Part shown: in pieces, positions 44,358 through 53,448 of the stretch
Position numbering within the stretch: position 1 is the first letter of the stretch
Layout of the letters: every line of letters begins with the position of its first letter
Assembly (NCBI RefSeq): GCF_923079645.1
Contig: NZ_CAKLPY010000002.1
Span: forward strand, 558,001-622,000
DNA: 64,000 nucleotides
Direction: 5' to 3'
From: Emticicia aquatica
GTDB taxonomy: Bacteria > Bacteroidota > Bacteroidia > Cytophagales > Spirosomataceae
Translations under genes and position numbers: made by a program
The notes under the pieces: model-generated
Seen by the model: the letters and a program-made list of their open reading frames with translations, nothing else
Database searches by the model: none
Told to the model about the DNA's origin: nothing

Positions 44358-46013
44358 ATGAGTAATTCACTTTTTCGTAGAAAGGATGTTAAGCAAGCCA
44401 TTAAAGAAACAGAAGACAGAGATAGCGAGCATTCATTGGCAAAAGTGCTTGGAGTCAGAGATTTAACACTGCTTGGTATTGCGGCTATTATCGGAGCGGG
44501 TATCTTTAGTACAATCGGTTTGGCGAGTTTTAATGGCGGGCCAGCGGTTTCTTTACTTTTTGTTTTTGTTGCTATCGCTTGCGTATTTACAGCTTTGAGC
44601 TACGCACAATTTGCATCAATGGTTCCTGTCAGCGGCAGTGCTTATACATACGCTTACGTATCGTTTGGTGAAATGCTTGCTTGGATTATCGGTTGGGCTT
44701 TGATTCTCGAATATGCTGTTTCAAATATGGTTGTAGCTATTTCTTGGTCAAGTTATTTTACATCTATGCTTGAGGGATTTGGTGTGCATTTTCCTGTCTG
44801 GCTAGCCATTGATTATACAACTGCCAAAGAAGCTTTTGAAAGTGTGCAAGCAAATAGTACTGAAATAAATGATGGCACCAAACGCCTAGCCCAAGCTTTT
44901 CAGGATGCTCCGAGTTTTGGTTTTCTAAAAATAATCTTCAATCTTCCTGCAGGAATGATTACAGTATTGATAACTTCTCTCTGTTATATCGGTATCAAAG
45001 AATCTCGTAACGCAAGTAATTTTTTGGTTGGTTTAAAACTCTTAGTCATTCTTTTAGTAATAGTAGCAGGTGTTTTTTACGTAAAACCTGCTAATTGGTC
45101 ACCTTTTGCTCCAAATGGTGTTCAAGGTGTTTTGAGCGGAGTTGCGGCTGTATTCTTTGCTTTTATTGGTTTTGATTCGATTTCAACCACTGCCGAGGAA
45201 GCCAAAAATCCCCAAAGAGATTTACCCAGAGCCATGATTCTGTGTTTGATTATTTGTACAGTTTTATACGTACTTATTTCATTGGTATTGACTGGAATGG
45301 TCAATTATAAAGAGTTAAATGTTGCAGACCCATTGGCTTATGTATTTTCAAATGTCGGCTTCGATGCAGTGGCTGGTATCATTTCAGTGAGTGCCGTTGT
45401 GGCAATTACAAGTGCTTTGCTGGCTTATCAAATCGGTCAACCACGTATTTGGATGACCATGAGCCGTGATGGTTTATTGGGAAAAAAATTCGGTGAAATT
45501 CACCCAAAATTCAAAACACCTGGTTTTGCAACTATTATTACTGGTATTTTAGTGGCTGTTCCTTCATTATTTTTCAAGATGAGTTTCTTCGTTGACTTAA
45601 CGAGCGTCGGAACATTTTTTGCTTTTATTCTGGTTTGTGCAGGAGTTTTATACCTCGATACAAAAGGGATGAGCAAAGATGCTAAATTTAAAATCCCTTA
45701 CATCAATGCTAAATATTTATGCGGAATCCTGATGATTGGTGCATTGTATTTTACTTATTCACAAGGTGATGTGGTGCAACATCTACAAGAAAAACCTTTA
45801 CTTTTTATCTTCTGGGCAGCTTGGGGCGTTTTATCAGTCATGAGTTTTATGTTTAACTTTTCGCTACTCCCTATTTTTGGCATATTAACTAACTTATATT
45901 TAATGACCGAACTAGGTTGGACCAACTGGCGAATGTTTATTATCTGGATGACAATTGGCTTAGTTATCTATTTTTCTTATGGATATAGTCATAGCAAATT
46001 AGCGAAAAAGTAA
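44358..46013 (+). CDS. Amino-acid permease, APC superfamily (CAT type)
   Basis: 551 residues with 12 or more membrane helices. The first helix holds the substrate-binding GIAAIIGAGIFSTIG motif (about 45-60). FIGFDSISTTAEEAKNPQRDLPRAMI (about 270-295) is the family's TM6 and loop, and the late GQPRIWMTMSRDGLLGKKFGEIHPKFKTP segment is also typical of cationic amino-acid transporters. A loop of about 50 residues between TM3 and TM4 (YTTAKEAFESVQANSTEINDG) is unusual. It imports or exchanges amino acids at the inner membrane; specificity cannot be read. A second APC gene follows by 46 bases, likely cotranscribed. Confidence 0.92.
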   Translation: MSNSLFRRKDVKQAIKETEDRDSEHSLAKVLGVRDLTLLGIAAIIGAGIFSTIGLASFNGGPAVSLLFVFVAIACVFTALSYAQFASMVPVSGSAYTYAYVSFGEMLAWIIGWALILEYAVSNMVVAISWSSYFTSMLEGFGVHFPVWLAIDYTTAKEAFESVQANSTEINDGTKRLAQAFQDAPSFGFLKIIFNLPAGMITVLITSLCYIGIKESRNASNFLVGLKLLVILLVIVAGVFYVKPANWSPFAPNGVQGVLSGVAAVFFAFIGFDSISTTAEEAKNPQRDLPRAMILCLIICTVLYVLISLVLTGMVNYKELNVADPLAYVFSNVGFDAVAGIISVSAVVAITSALLAYQIGQPRIWMTMSRDGLLGKKFGEIHPKFKTPGFATIITGILVAVPSLFFKMSFFVDLTSVGTFFAFILVCAGVLYLDTKGMSKDAKFKIPYINAKYLCGILMIGALYFTYSQGDVVQHLQEKPLLFIFWAAWGVLSVMSFMFNFSLLPIFGILTNLYLMTELGWTNWRMFIIWMTIGLVIYFSYGYSHSKLAKK

Positions 46014-46059
46014 AATATCACAAACACACTGATTTATAAACCCTAACCTCTTTACTACT

Positions 46060-47505
46060 TTGGCAAATTTTAAAAAAGAAATCCGTTTATACGATGCAGT
46101 CATGCTCGTTTCGGGTTCGATGATTGGTTCTGGAATTTTTATTGTGAGTGCCGATGTGGCTCGACAAGTTGGCTCAACTGGTTGGTTATTAGCCTCTTGG
46201 CTTTTGGCTGGTGTCTTAACGATGGTTGGAGCATTGTGCTACGGCGAACTCACCGCCATGTTTCCACAAGCGGGCGGTCAATATGTATTTCTCCAAAAGG
46301 CTTATGGAAAACTCACTGGATTTCTATATGGCTGGTCATTTTTTGCTGTTATTCAAACTGGAACAATCGCTGCTGTTGCGGTGGCTTTCGCAAAATATGC
46401 GGGCGTACTTTTTCCAAATTTTATTAGCGATAAACATGAGTTTTTTAGTATTGGCGACACAAGTTTTAAACTCACTTCTCAACGCTTATTAGCCATCATA
46501 AGTATTATTTTGCTTACTTATGCCAATACAAGAGGTGTGAAAGAAGGAAAAATTATTCAAAATATTTTTAGTACAACAAAGCTTGGAGCAATCGCAATGC
46601 TCATTATTTTGGGCTTTATTTTAGGAGCAAACGCTAACATCATTTCTCAAAATTTTACTAACCTTTTTGATGCGTCAAGTACTGCCAAAGTTGATGGACA
46701 ATGGATTGTAACAGGTATTACGGGCTTTGGAATTATCTTGGCAATTGGTGTAACGCAAGTCGGAACGCTGTTTTCAAGTGATGCCTGGAACGGCTTGACA
46801 TTTGCGGGAGATGAAGTAGTAAATGCCGAAAAAACGATTCCAAGAGGTTTGGCAATCGGTACAATTTTGGTAACTGCTTTGTATATTTTGATGAACATTG
46901 CTTACCTCTGTATTTTGCCACTAAAAGGAGACCCCAATGGAGCGGATGTAATGAGTCGAGGCATTCAGTTTGCTTCAGAAGACAGAGTTGCTGCCGCTGC
47001 TGCACAAGTGATTGGTGGACAAGGATTTTCGGTAATAGTAGCCATTTTGATTATGATTTCGACATTTGGCTGCAACAATGGTTTAATTTTATCAGGAGCT
47101 AGGGTATATTACACAATGGCGAAAGATGGTTTATTTTTCAAAAACTTTGGAAAACTGAGCGAAGCGGGTGTTCCACAAAATGCCCTTTGGTGGCAATGTT
47201 TTTGGGCTTCTTTTCTTTGTTTAACTGGCAAATATGGCGATTTACTCGACTATTTAATGGGTGTTGTGATTTTATTCTACGCCTTCACTATCTACGGAAT
47301 TTTTATTTTACGTAAAAAAATGCCTGATGCCGAACGTCCAATCAAAGCTCCTGGGTATCCTATCATTCCGATGATTTACGTAATCATTGCTTCAATTATT
47401 GTTTTGATTTTAGTGAAAGAAAAACCTCAATTTACTTATCCTGGACTCGGAATTGTAGCCCTAGGAATTCCAGTTTATTATTGGTTTAATAGTAAAAAAG
47501 AATAA
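46060..47505 (+). CDS. Amino-acid permease, APC superfamily (LAT-like)
   Basis: 481 residues, with start at TTG 46060 (no ATG available before residue 15). Twelve helices; the motif MLVSGSMIGSGIFIVSADVAR in TM1 and NAEKTIPRGLAIGTILV near residue 267 identify the APC fold. It is closest in appearance to serine/threonine or light-chain type exchangers. A perfect hairpin follows the stop. Together with the permease upstream it forms a two-gene transport unit. Confidence 0.88.
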   Translation: MANFKKEIRLYDAVMLVSGSMIGSGIFIVSADVARQVGSTGWLLASWLLAGVLTMVGALCYGELTAMFPQAGGQYVFLQKAYGKLTGFLYGWSFFAVIQTGTIAAVAVAFAKYAGVLFPNFISDKHEFFSIGDTSFKLTSQRLLAIISIILLTYANTRGVKEGKIIQNIFSTTKLGAIAMLIILGFILGANANIISQNFTNLFDASSTAKVDGQWIVTGITGFGIILAIGVTQVGTLFSSDAWNGLTFAGDEVVNAEKTIPRGLAIGTILVTALYILMNIAYLCILPLKGDPNGADVMSRGIQFASEDRVAAAAAQVIGGQGFSVIVAILIMISTFGCNNGLILSGARVYYTMAKDGLFFKNFGKLSEAGVPQNALWWQCFWASFLCLTGKYGDLLDYLMGVVILFYAFTIYGIFILRKKMPDAERPIKAPGYPIIPMIYVIIASIIVLILVKEKPQFTYPGLGIVALGIPVYYWFNSKKE

Positions 47506-47512
47506 ACCCTCA

Positions 47513-47549
47513 GCAATTAGCTTTTAGCGATTAGCTAAAAGCTAATTGC
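47513..47549. repeat. Perfect 16-bp hairpin between permease and exonuclease genes
   Basis: GCAATTAGCTTTTAGC (47513-47528) and its exact complement (47534-47549) around GATTA. No T run follows, so it is not a classical terminator. It may be a REP-like intergenic palindrome or mRNA-stabilising structure. Confidence 0.6.
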
Positions 47550-47560
47550 GAAATATAATC

Positions 47561-48151
47561 ATGCGAAAAATCCTCTTTTTCGATACCGAAACTACTGGAT
47601 TGCCACAATATTACAATGCTCCGATTACACAAGTCAGTAATTGGCCACGCTTGGTACAATTGGCTTTCATTGAATATTTTGAAGATGGAAGTCTGGCTTC
47701 AAAACACAATTATATCATCAAACCCGAAGGTTTTTCAATACCAAGAGACGCTACACTTATTCATAGAATTTCAAACCATCAAGCTCAAACCGAAGGACAG
47801 GATTTACGACAAGTGTTAGCAGTTTTTGAAAAAGCTGTAAATGAAGCCGTATTGCTTGTGGCTCATAATTTTGATTTTGACAAATGTATCGTTGGAGCAG
47901 AGTTTGTCAGAAAATCTTTTGACCCAAAAATCATTTTGACCAAAAGAAGTTTTTGCACAATGAAAGACAAAAACGTAGTAAATTTTTGCAGAATACAAGG
48001 AAAAAATAGCTATAAATGGCCAAAATTAGAAGAATTATACCTTAAACTTTTCAACGAACCAATCAACGACGCCCATGATGCTAGCGTTGATATTGAAGCT
48101 ACAGCCAAGTGTTTTTGGGAGTTATTAATTCGGGGTGTGGTTCGGGCGTAA
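47561..48151 (+). CDS. DnaQ-like 3'-5' exonuclease
   Basis: 196 residues from ATG at 47561; a TTG 15 bases upstream is inside the hairpin. The exonuclease motifs of the DEDD family are in order: ExoI ILFFDTETTGLP, ExoII VAHNFDFDKCIVGAEF (about 105-120), and ExoIII DAHDASVDIEATAKCFWEL (HDA.D form, DEDDh). It is probably a DNA- or RNA-trimming exonuclease resembling the proofreading subunit, but no polymerase-binding domain is visible. It lies 56 bases after the second permease. Confidence 0.87.
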   Translation: MRKILFFDTETTGLPQYYNAPITQVSNWPRLVQLAFIEYFEDGSLASKHNYIIKPEGFSIPRDATLIHRISNHQAQTEGQDLRQVLAVFEKAVNEAVLLVAHNFDFDKCIVGAEFVRKSFDPKIILTKRSFCTMKDKNVVNFCRIQGKNSYKWPKLEELYLKLFNEPINDAHDASVDIEATAKCFWELLIRGVVRA

Positions 48152-48186
48152 ACGTTGATTAATTTTCAAAAATCGCACTACAAAAT

Positions 48187-48217
48187 TTTGTAAAAAAGAA
48201 ACATTCCCCTAAATTTG
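48187..48217 (+). promoter_or_regulatory. Promoter of the MATE gene
   Basis: TTG (48188-48190, within TTTTG), 19 bases, then TAAATTTG (48210-48217), an exact consensus. The predicted start near 48224 gives a leader of about 160 bases. Confidence 0.68.
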
Positions 48218-48223
48218 TAATAC

Positions 48224-48386
48224 AAAATTTGAAAAGCCCATGATTCTGCTCGATATTGCTTGCTAATAGCAAGTTTTTTCTACTCTTTCTTTTATATCAC
48301 TCGGATTTATTTTCATAAATCCAGTCATTTTATTACCTATTTTTTATTCCGTAATCCGATTTTATCGGACGTTTAACCATACTTTC
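48224..48386 (+). promoter_or_regulatory. Structured leader of the MATE gene (possible attenuator/riboswitch)
   Basis: Three hairpins: CTTGCT-AAT-AGCAAG followed by six T (48259-48279), GGATTTAT-TTTC-ATAAATCC (48303-48322), and TCCGAT-TTT-ATCGGA (48355-48369). TCGGATT (48301-48307) can also pair with AATCCGA (48353-48359), which excludes hairpins two and three. No known riboswitch class is recognised. Confidence 0.5.
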
Positions 48387-49763
48387 ATGCGAAAAATATT
48401 ACATTTATTTATACAAGCTATTCGTGGCGAAGAACAAAATTACACCGAATTAAGTATCAATCGAGCGATATTTCTGCTTTCTGTACCCATGATTTTGGAA
48501 ATGATTGGAGAGTCGCTCTTTGCAGTTGTGGATGCCTTTTTTGTGGCACGTTATGTTGGTACAGAAGGCGTAGCAACTGTCGGTCTAACCGAATCTGTTT
48601 TAACATTAATTTACTCAGTAGCTATTGGTTTGAGTGCTGCCGCAACGGCTATCGTTGCTCGACGAGTAGGTGAAGGCAATAAAATCGGTGGCGGTTTGGC
48701 AGTTGCACAAGTTATTATGATTTCATTGGTTTTGGGCATTTCGGTTGGTATTATCGGCTTTGTTTTTGCAGAAGATATTTTGCGTTTAATGGGTGGAAGC
48801 GAGCATTTGATTGAAAAAGGCTCAAGTTTTACACGAATTATTTTTGCCAGTAGTCCGTCAATCGTTTTACTTTATACACTTAGTGGAGCTTTGCGTGGAG
48901 CTGGCGATGCTTCAACGGCTATGCGGTCGATTCTGATTGCTAATTTTATCAATATTGCCATGGATTTTATCCTAATTCCTATCTTAGGATTTGGGGTTGA
49001 AGGGGCAGCAATTGCCACAACCGTTGGACGAACGATTGGCGTTTTATACCAATTATACGCACTTTACGGTGGAAATGGTAATGTTCAGATCCTTATCAAA
49101 CAATTTGTTCCTAACAAAGAGGTTATTAAAAATATGCTCAGTGTAGCTGCGGGTGGTACTGGACAATTTTTGATTCAATCAGCGAGTTGGATTTTCTTGA
49201 CCCGAATTTTATCTACTTTTGGTAGTGAAGTAGTGGCTGGATATACGATTGCTATTCGTATTATCATTTTTACAATTTTACCTTCTTGGGGAATGTCAAA
49301 TGCTGCCGCAACTTTGGTTGGCCAAAATCTCGGAGCAGGAAAACCCGAACGGGCAGAAACCTCCGTTTGGCGAACTGCTTTCTTCAATATGTTATTCTTG
49401 CTTTTGGTCGGAATCATTTTTGCTTTCTGTGCCAAAGACTTTGTTGAAATTTTCACAAATGAGCCAAAAGTTGTTGAAGCTGGTGTTTTGTGCTTACAAA
49501 TCGTATGTTTAGGCTATATTTTCTTTGGTTATGGAATGGTTATCGGGCAATCATTAAATGGTGCTGGAGATACGCTTTCACCAACAATAATGAACTTCGT
49601 ATGTTTTTGGTTAATCGAAATTCCATTAGCATATTTTCTTGCCAAAAACCTCGCTTGGGGGCCACTTGGTGTATTTTCATCAATCGCTATTAGTGAATCA
49701 ATTTTAGCCGTTGTAGCAATTTTTGTATTCAGAAGAGGTCGTTGGAAAAGAATGCAAGTTTAA
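48387..49763 (+). CDS. MATE-family multidrug and toxin efflux transporter
   Basis: 458 residues, 12 membrane helices in two similar halves. The family phrases are RAIFLLSVPMILEMIGESLFAVVDAFFVARYVGTEGVATVGL in the first half, GALRGAGDASTAMRSILIANFINIAMDFILI near 170, and GQSLNGAGDTLSPTIMNFVCFWLIEIPLAY in the second half. It exports cationic drugs or metabolites using a sodium or proton gradient. The gene is alone, with a consensus promoter and a structured leader that suggest control at RNA level. Confidence 0.93.
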   Translation: MRKILHLFIQAIRGEEQNYTELSINRAIFLLSVPMILEMIGESLFAVVDAFFVARYVGTEGVATVGLTESVLTLIYSVAIGLSAAATAIVARRVGEGNKIGGGLAVAQVIMISLVLGISVGIIGFVFAEDILRLMGGSEHLIEKGSSFTRIIFASSPSIVLLYTLSGALRGAGDASTAMRSILIANFINIAMDFILIPILGFGVEGAAIATTVGRTIGVLYQLYALYGGNGNVQILIKQFVPNKEVIKNMLSVAAGGTGQFLIQSASWIFLTRILSTFGSEVVAGYTIAIRIIIFTILPSWGMSNAAATLVGQNLGAGKPERAETSVWRTAFFNMLFLLLVGIIFAFCAKDFVEIFTNEPKVVEAGVLCLQIVCLGYIFFGYGMVIGQSLNGAGDTLSPTIMNFVCFWLIEIPLAYFLAKNLAWGPLGVFSSIAISESILAVVAIFVFRRGRWKRMQV

Positions 49764-49773
49764 CTTTCAATAT

Positions 49774-49808
49774 AAAAACCTGTAAGTTTTTAAAGGCTTA
49801 CAGGTTTT
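49774..49808 (+). terminator. Terminator between convergent MATE and CHRD genes
   Basis: AAAACCTGTAAG (49775-49786) pairs with CTTACAGGTTTT (49797-49808), with A and T runs on both sides. Confidence 0.88.
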
Positions 49809-49816
49809 ATTATATA

Positions 49817-50248
49817 CTATTGTTTCAATAACTGTCCACGAATTTCACCAGTTGGAGATTTCGCAGAGTGCATATTTACGTAATAATTTCCTGCCATTAG
49901 CTCTGTTTCTTGGTCGGCAGTAAGAGCTACGGTTGCACTTTTAAATGGTGAAGAAAAAGTTGTACCAAAATTAAAAACCACCCCTCCAGTAATACCTTTT
50001 GCAGCTTTGTGAATATGCCACGCTGTAGGCGTAATTCCTGAATAAGTAATGGTGTAAGTTAAAATTTTGGTGTCCTTATTATAAACCGCATCAAACATTC
50101 CTGAAGCATTAGTTGTTACTGCTGGTACTTCTTCAGAGCCAGTCAACATTGCCATAAAAGCAACATCAGACGATACAACTTCTTCTTTTTTACACGAAGC
50201 AAGCGTCATTCCAGCCAAAATAATGGCGATAGTTAAGATTTTTTTCAT
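49817..50248 (-). CDS. CHRD-domain lipoprotein
   Basis: 143 residues. The lipoprotein signal ends in LASC (Cys19). The rest is one CHRD domain (about 28-141): FMAMLTGSEEVPAVTTNASG, LTYTITYSGI, AWHIHKAAKGITGGVVFNFG, and the closing GNYYVNMHSAKSPTGEIRGQL. CHRD domains occur in extracellular or surface proteins across bacteria and animals; the binding partner is unknown here. It is a single-gene unit convergent with the MATE gene. Confidence 0.9.
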   Translation of the reverse strand: MKKILTIAIILAGMTLASCKKEEVVSSDVAFMAMLTGSEEVPAVTTNASGMFDAVYNKDTKILTYTITYSGITPTAWHIHKAAKGITGGVVFNFGTTFSSPFKSATVALTADQETELMAGNYYVNMHSAKSPTGEIRGQLLKQ

Positions 50249-50408
50249 TTTTTAGTAACATTTATTGTTTTGATTCATTGAGATATACGAGTATTCTCGG
50301 CCTGCGGTTGCAATAGTAGTATTTGTCTGCCAAAAAAAACGTAATTTAATAGCAGTATTCTAACATCTTTCCGAACTTTGCCTTTCAAACATTTTCTAAT
50401 TTAATCAA

Positions 50409-52232
50409 TTGAAAAATTACTTTCGATTACTTTCTTTCGCCAAGCCTCTTGGCAGTTTCATCGTACCATTTGTACTGACTTCTTTATTGGCTAGCATTTT
50501 TGGTGTCCTCAACTTTACACTTTTAATTCCACTGCTAAACGTATTATTCGACCAAGTTGATTCGCAGGAAGTTTCCAAAATGCTCAATACTTCATCAGAT
50601 TTTAGTCTAACAGGTCAATTCAATTTTTATTTTGCCAAATTTCTTTCTCAATATGGCAAATTAGGGGCATTACAGTTTGTTTGTGGAATTATTGCTAGCT
50701 CAGTTTTTCTAGCTAATATTTTTAAATACATCAGTATCAGATTATTAGAAAAATTTAAGTCTAATATGGTCGCAAATTTGAGACAAGAAGTTTTTAATAA
50801 TTCGATTAATTTGCACCTTGGTTTTTTTAGCAACGAGCGTAAGGGGAACCTTATTTCTCGCATCATAACTGATGTGCAGGAGGTCGAAAACTCGATTGCA
50901 AATACATTTTCAGCAGCAACCAAAGAAGTATTTTTATTCATTGCATATATCTATTCTCTTTTTGCCATTTCTTGGAATTTGACACTTTTTGCCTTATTGG
51001 TGATTCCTGTTTCAGGAATTTTCATCTCTACGCTCGTCAAACGTATGCGTCAGGATGCAGGCGAAGGACAACAACGGTTGAGCAATTTGATTAGTTTAAT
51101 GGATGAAGCCTTTGGCGGAATGAGAGTTGTAAAAGGTTTCGTGGCTGAAAAGTTTATTACAGAAAAATTTCAAAATGAAAATCAAGGTTATCGAAAAGCA
51201 ATTTTTCGTTTAGCGGCTCGTCGAGAAATGTCTTCGCCATTTTCCGAAATCATGGGCGTTATGGTTGTTGTAGGAATTTTACTTTATGGCGGGTCTCTGA
51301 TTCTTAACAAAGAATCTGCCCTCACTGCCTCTCAATTTATTGCCTACATCGCTATTTTCTCACAAGTGATGCGTCCTGCAAAAGACATTTCCAATGCTTT
51401 TAGTTCAGCACAAAGGGGTTTGGCTTCGGGCGAAAGAATCCTACAACTCGTTGATAACGAAGCACTTATCAAAGACCAAGCAAATCCAGTTCAATTAGAA
51501 AAGTTTACCAATAACATTGAAGTTAAAAATGTTAATTTCACTTATGATAATGATGTTGAAGTTCTTAAAAACATTAATTTTACTTTACAAAAAGGCAAAA
51601 CCATTGCTTTAGTGGGTTCATCGGGTGGAGGAAAATCGACAATTGCTGATTTAATTCCGAGGTTTTATGACCCAACTGGAGGACAAATTTCGATTGATGG
51701 AATTGATATTAAAGATGTTTCGCAACACTCGTTGCGTCATTTAATGGGCATTGTTACGCAAGAAGCCGTTTTGTTCAATGACACGATTTTCAATAACATT
51801 GCTTTTGGTAAAAATGTTAGTTTGGAAGATGTAATTGCAGCAGCTAAAATTGCCAATGCCCACGAATTCATCTTACAACAACCATCTGATTATCAAACAG
51901 TTATCGGTGACAGAGGCACAAAACTTTCGGGTGGACAACGCCAAAGGCTTTCGATTGCAAGGGCAATTTTACAAAATCCGCCTATTTTGATTTTGGATGA
52001 AGCCACCTCAGCTTTGGATACTGAATCGGAGAAACTAGTGCAAGAAGCATTGACGAATCTGATGAAAAATCGCACAACGTTGGTTATTGCTCACCGCCTT
52101 AGCACGATTCAAAATGCCGACCAAATTTTGGTTGTTCACCAAGGGCAAATCATTGAGCGTGGCACGCATGAAGAACTCTTGAAAATAGACGATGGTTTCT
52201 ACAAAAAACTAAGTACGATGCAAACGCTATGA
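50409..52232 (+). CDS. ABC exporter with fused membrane and ATPase domains (MsbA-like)
   Basis: 607 residues from TTG at 50409. The N-terminal six-helix exporter domain (to about 330) is followed by the ATPase domain: Walker A VGSSGGGKST (about 401), Q-loop in GIVTQEAVLFND, signature LSGGQRQRLSIARA, Walker B ILILDEATSALD, switch HRLSTIQ. Such half-transporters dimerise and flip lipids or export amphipathic molecules. MsbA-type lipid-A flipping is plausible but other substrates cannot be excluded. The stop overlaps the recX start (ATGA), so they are cotranscribed. Confidence 0.93.
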   Translation: MKNYFRLLSFAKPLGSFIVPFVLTSLLASIFGVLNFTLLIPLLNVLFDQVDSQEVSKMLNTSSDFSLTGQFNFYFAKFLSQYGKLGALQFVCGIIASSVFLANIFKYISIRLLEKFKSNMVANLRQEVFNNSINLHLGFFSNERKGNLISRIITDVQEVENSIANTFSAATKEVFLFIAYIYSLFAISWNLTLFALLVIPVSGIFISTLVKRMRQDAGEGQQRLSNLISLMDEAFGGMRVVKGFVAEKFITEKFQNENQGYRKAIFRLAARREMSSPFSEIMGVMVVVGILLYGGSLILNKESALTASQFIAYIAIFSQVMRPAKDISNAFSSAQRGLASGERILQLVDNEALIKDQANPVQLEKFTNNIEVKNVNFTYDNDVEVLKNINFTLQKGKTIALVGSSGGGKSTIADLIPRFYDPTGGQISIDGIDIKDVSQHSLRHLMGIVTQEAVLFNDTIFNNIAFGKNVSLEDVIAAAKIANAHEFILQQPSDYQTVIGDRGTKLSGGQRQRLSIARAILQNPPILILDEATSALDTESEKLVQEALTNLMKNRTTLVIAHRLSTIQNADQILVVHQGQIIERGTHEELLKIDDGFYKKLSTMQTL

Positions 52233-52696
52233 TTTTGAGGCGAGATATATTAGTAAAAGCGGCCAATTTTTGTGCATATCAAGAGCGTACACACGCTGAA
52301 GTTCGTGAACGTTTGCAAAAATGGGAAGTTTGGGGCGATGAAGCCGAGGAAATGATTACATATTTGATTGAAGATAATTTTTTAAACGAAGAGCGTTTTG
52401 CTAAGATTTTTGCAGGAAGTAAATTTCGTGTAAAACAATGGGGGCGTCAGAAAATAAAATATGAACTAAAGGCTCGAAAACTCTCAGAATATTGTATAAA
52501 AGTTGGCATGGCTGAAATTGACGATGATGACTATATCGAAACATTAAAGACAATTTTGGAAAAGAAAAAGCATGAACTTCGCACCGAAAAACAGCCTTTA
52601 ATTGTCAAGCAAAAACTAGCTCGCTACGCTATCGGCAAAGGTTTTGAAGGAGAATTGGTTTGGGAAATAATCGCTCAAATCATGCAAAAAAAATAG
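52229..52696 (+). CDS. recX: Regulatory protein RecX
   Basis: 155 residues. Three-helix repeats typical of RecX are visible: AANFCAYQERTHAEVRERLQKW (first), EEMITYLIEDNFLNEERFAKIFAGSKFRVKQWGRQKIKYELKARKLS (second, with the NEERFA motif) and KLARYAIGKGFEGELVWEII (third). RecX modulates RecA filaments. Here recX is separated from recA and translationally coupled to an ABC exporter, overlapping by four bases. A terminator for the convergent gene overlaps its stop. Confidence 0.88.
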   Translation: MILRRDILVKAANFCAYQERTHAEVRERLQKWEVWGDEAEEMITYLIEDNFLNEERFAKIFAGSKFRVKQWGRQKIKYELKARKLSEYCIKVGMAEIDDDDYIETLKTILEKKKHELRTEKQPLIVKQKLARYAIGKGFEGELVWEIIAQIMQKK

Positions 52697-52722
52697 TCCA
52701 TTACGTTTGCAATGAACTATTT
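52686..52722 (-). terminator. Terminator of the lipocalin-like gene
   Basis: AAATAGT..CATT pairs with AATG..ACTATTT (52691-52722), one bulge on each side. On the minus strand the U run comes from 52686-52693. It overlaps the recX stop. Confidence 0.65.
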
Positions 52723-52742
52723 AAACAATATTTATTTAATGT

Positions 52743-53216
52743 TTATTGCTTTGTAAAAACAACTTTTGTCGTAGTAACTACTCCTCCACTCGTTTCAGAA
52801 GAAGTCCAAGTCATTTGGCTGCCGCTAAACGAAATATCTTCCGTAGTAGCTGTTCCATCAGTATCCGTAATGGTCAACTTATTATCTTTTACCTCATATT
52901 TTGCAGTTCCATTTGCACCGATAAAATCATCCGCTGTTGACTGACACTCTTTCGGAACAGAGCCTGCCAACTCGCCATTACTTTTAAAAGTAAATGTAAT
53001 ATCTTTGATACAAGGCAGGAAAAACAACAATAATGGCATTTGGTCTTCTTCAGCAGCATTTCCTTCTTTTACAAAGATATTCGTAATCTTCCAAGTTCCT
53101 ACAATTTGAGCTGTAGGCGTATCAGCATCAGATTTTGAACAATTCATCACCGTCATTGACAAAGATGACAATACGAGTAGTACAATAAATTTTCTTAGAC
53201 TCAGTAGGTTTTTCAT
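52743..53216 (-). CDS. Lipocalin-like lipoprotein
   Basis: 157 residues. The lipoprotein signal ends in VMNC (Cys26), and the mature part is one small lipocalin-like beta-barrel domain: IVGTWKITNIFVKEG, ITFTFKSNGELAGS, AKYEVKDNKLTITDTDGT, FSGSQMTWTSSE. Such domains are very common, exported and uncharacterised in Bacteroidota. One Cys pair (Cys in LPCIKD and PKECQS) could form a disulfide. A single-gene unit. Confidence 0.85.
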   Translation of the reverse strand: MKNLLSLRKFIVLLVLSSLSMTVMNCSKSDADTPTAQIVGTWKITNIFVKEGNAAEEDQMPLLLFFLPCIKDITFTFKSNGELAGSVPKECQSTADDFIGANGTAKYEVKDNKLTITDTDGTATTEDISFSGSQMTWTSSETSGGVVTTTKVVFTKQ

Positions 53217-53448
53217 TTAAAACTTTGGTTTTTAGTAATTTGATTTGGCAATTTACCGACTAGAATATTACAACAACGTATTTTAACTAACAAAATTTAT
53301 AGATATTTACTTAACGGTAAAAATTATACCTGTCTCAAGCAAATTTTCTTCCGTTTCATTCATAATTTATTGATGCTTCTATAAATTCAATCCAATTTTG
53401 AACCAATATCTATCACGATGGTTTTCAGTCATCCGAAATTTTAGAAAT

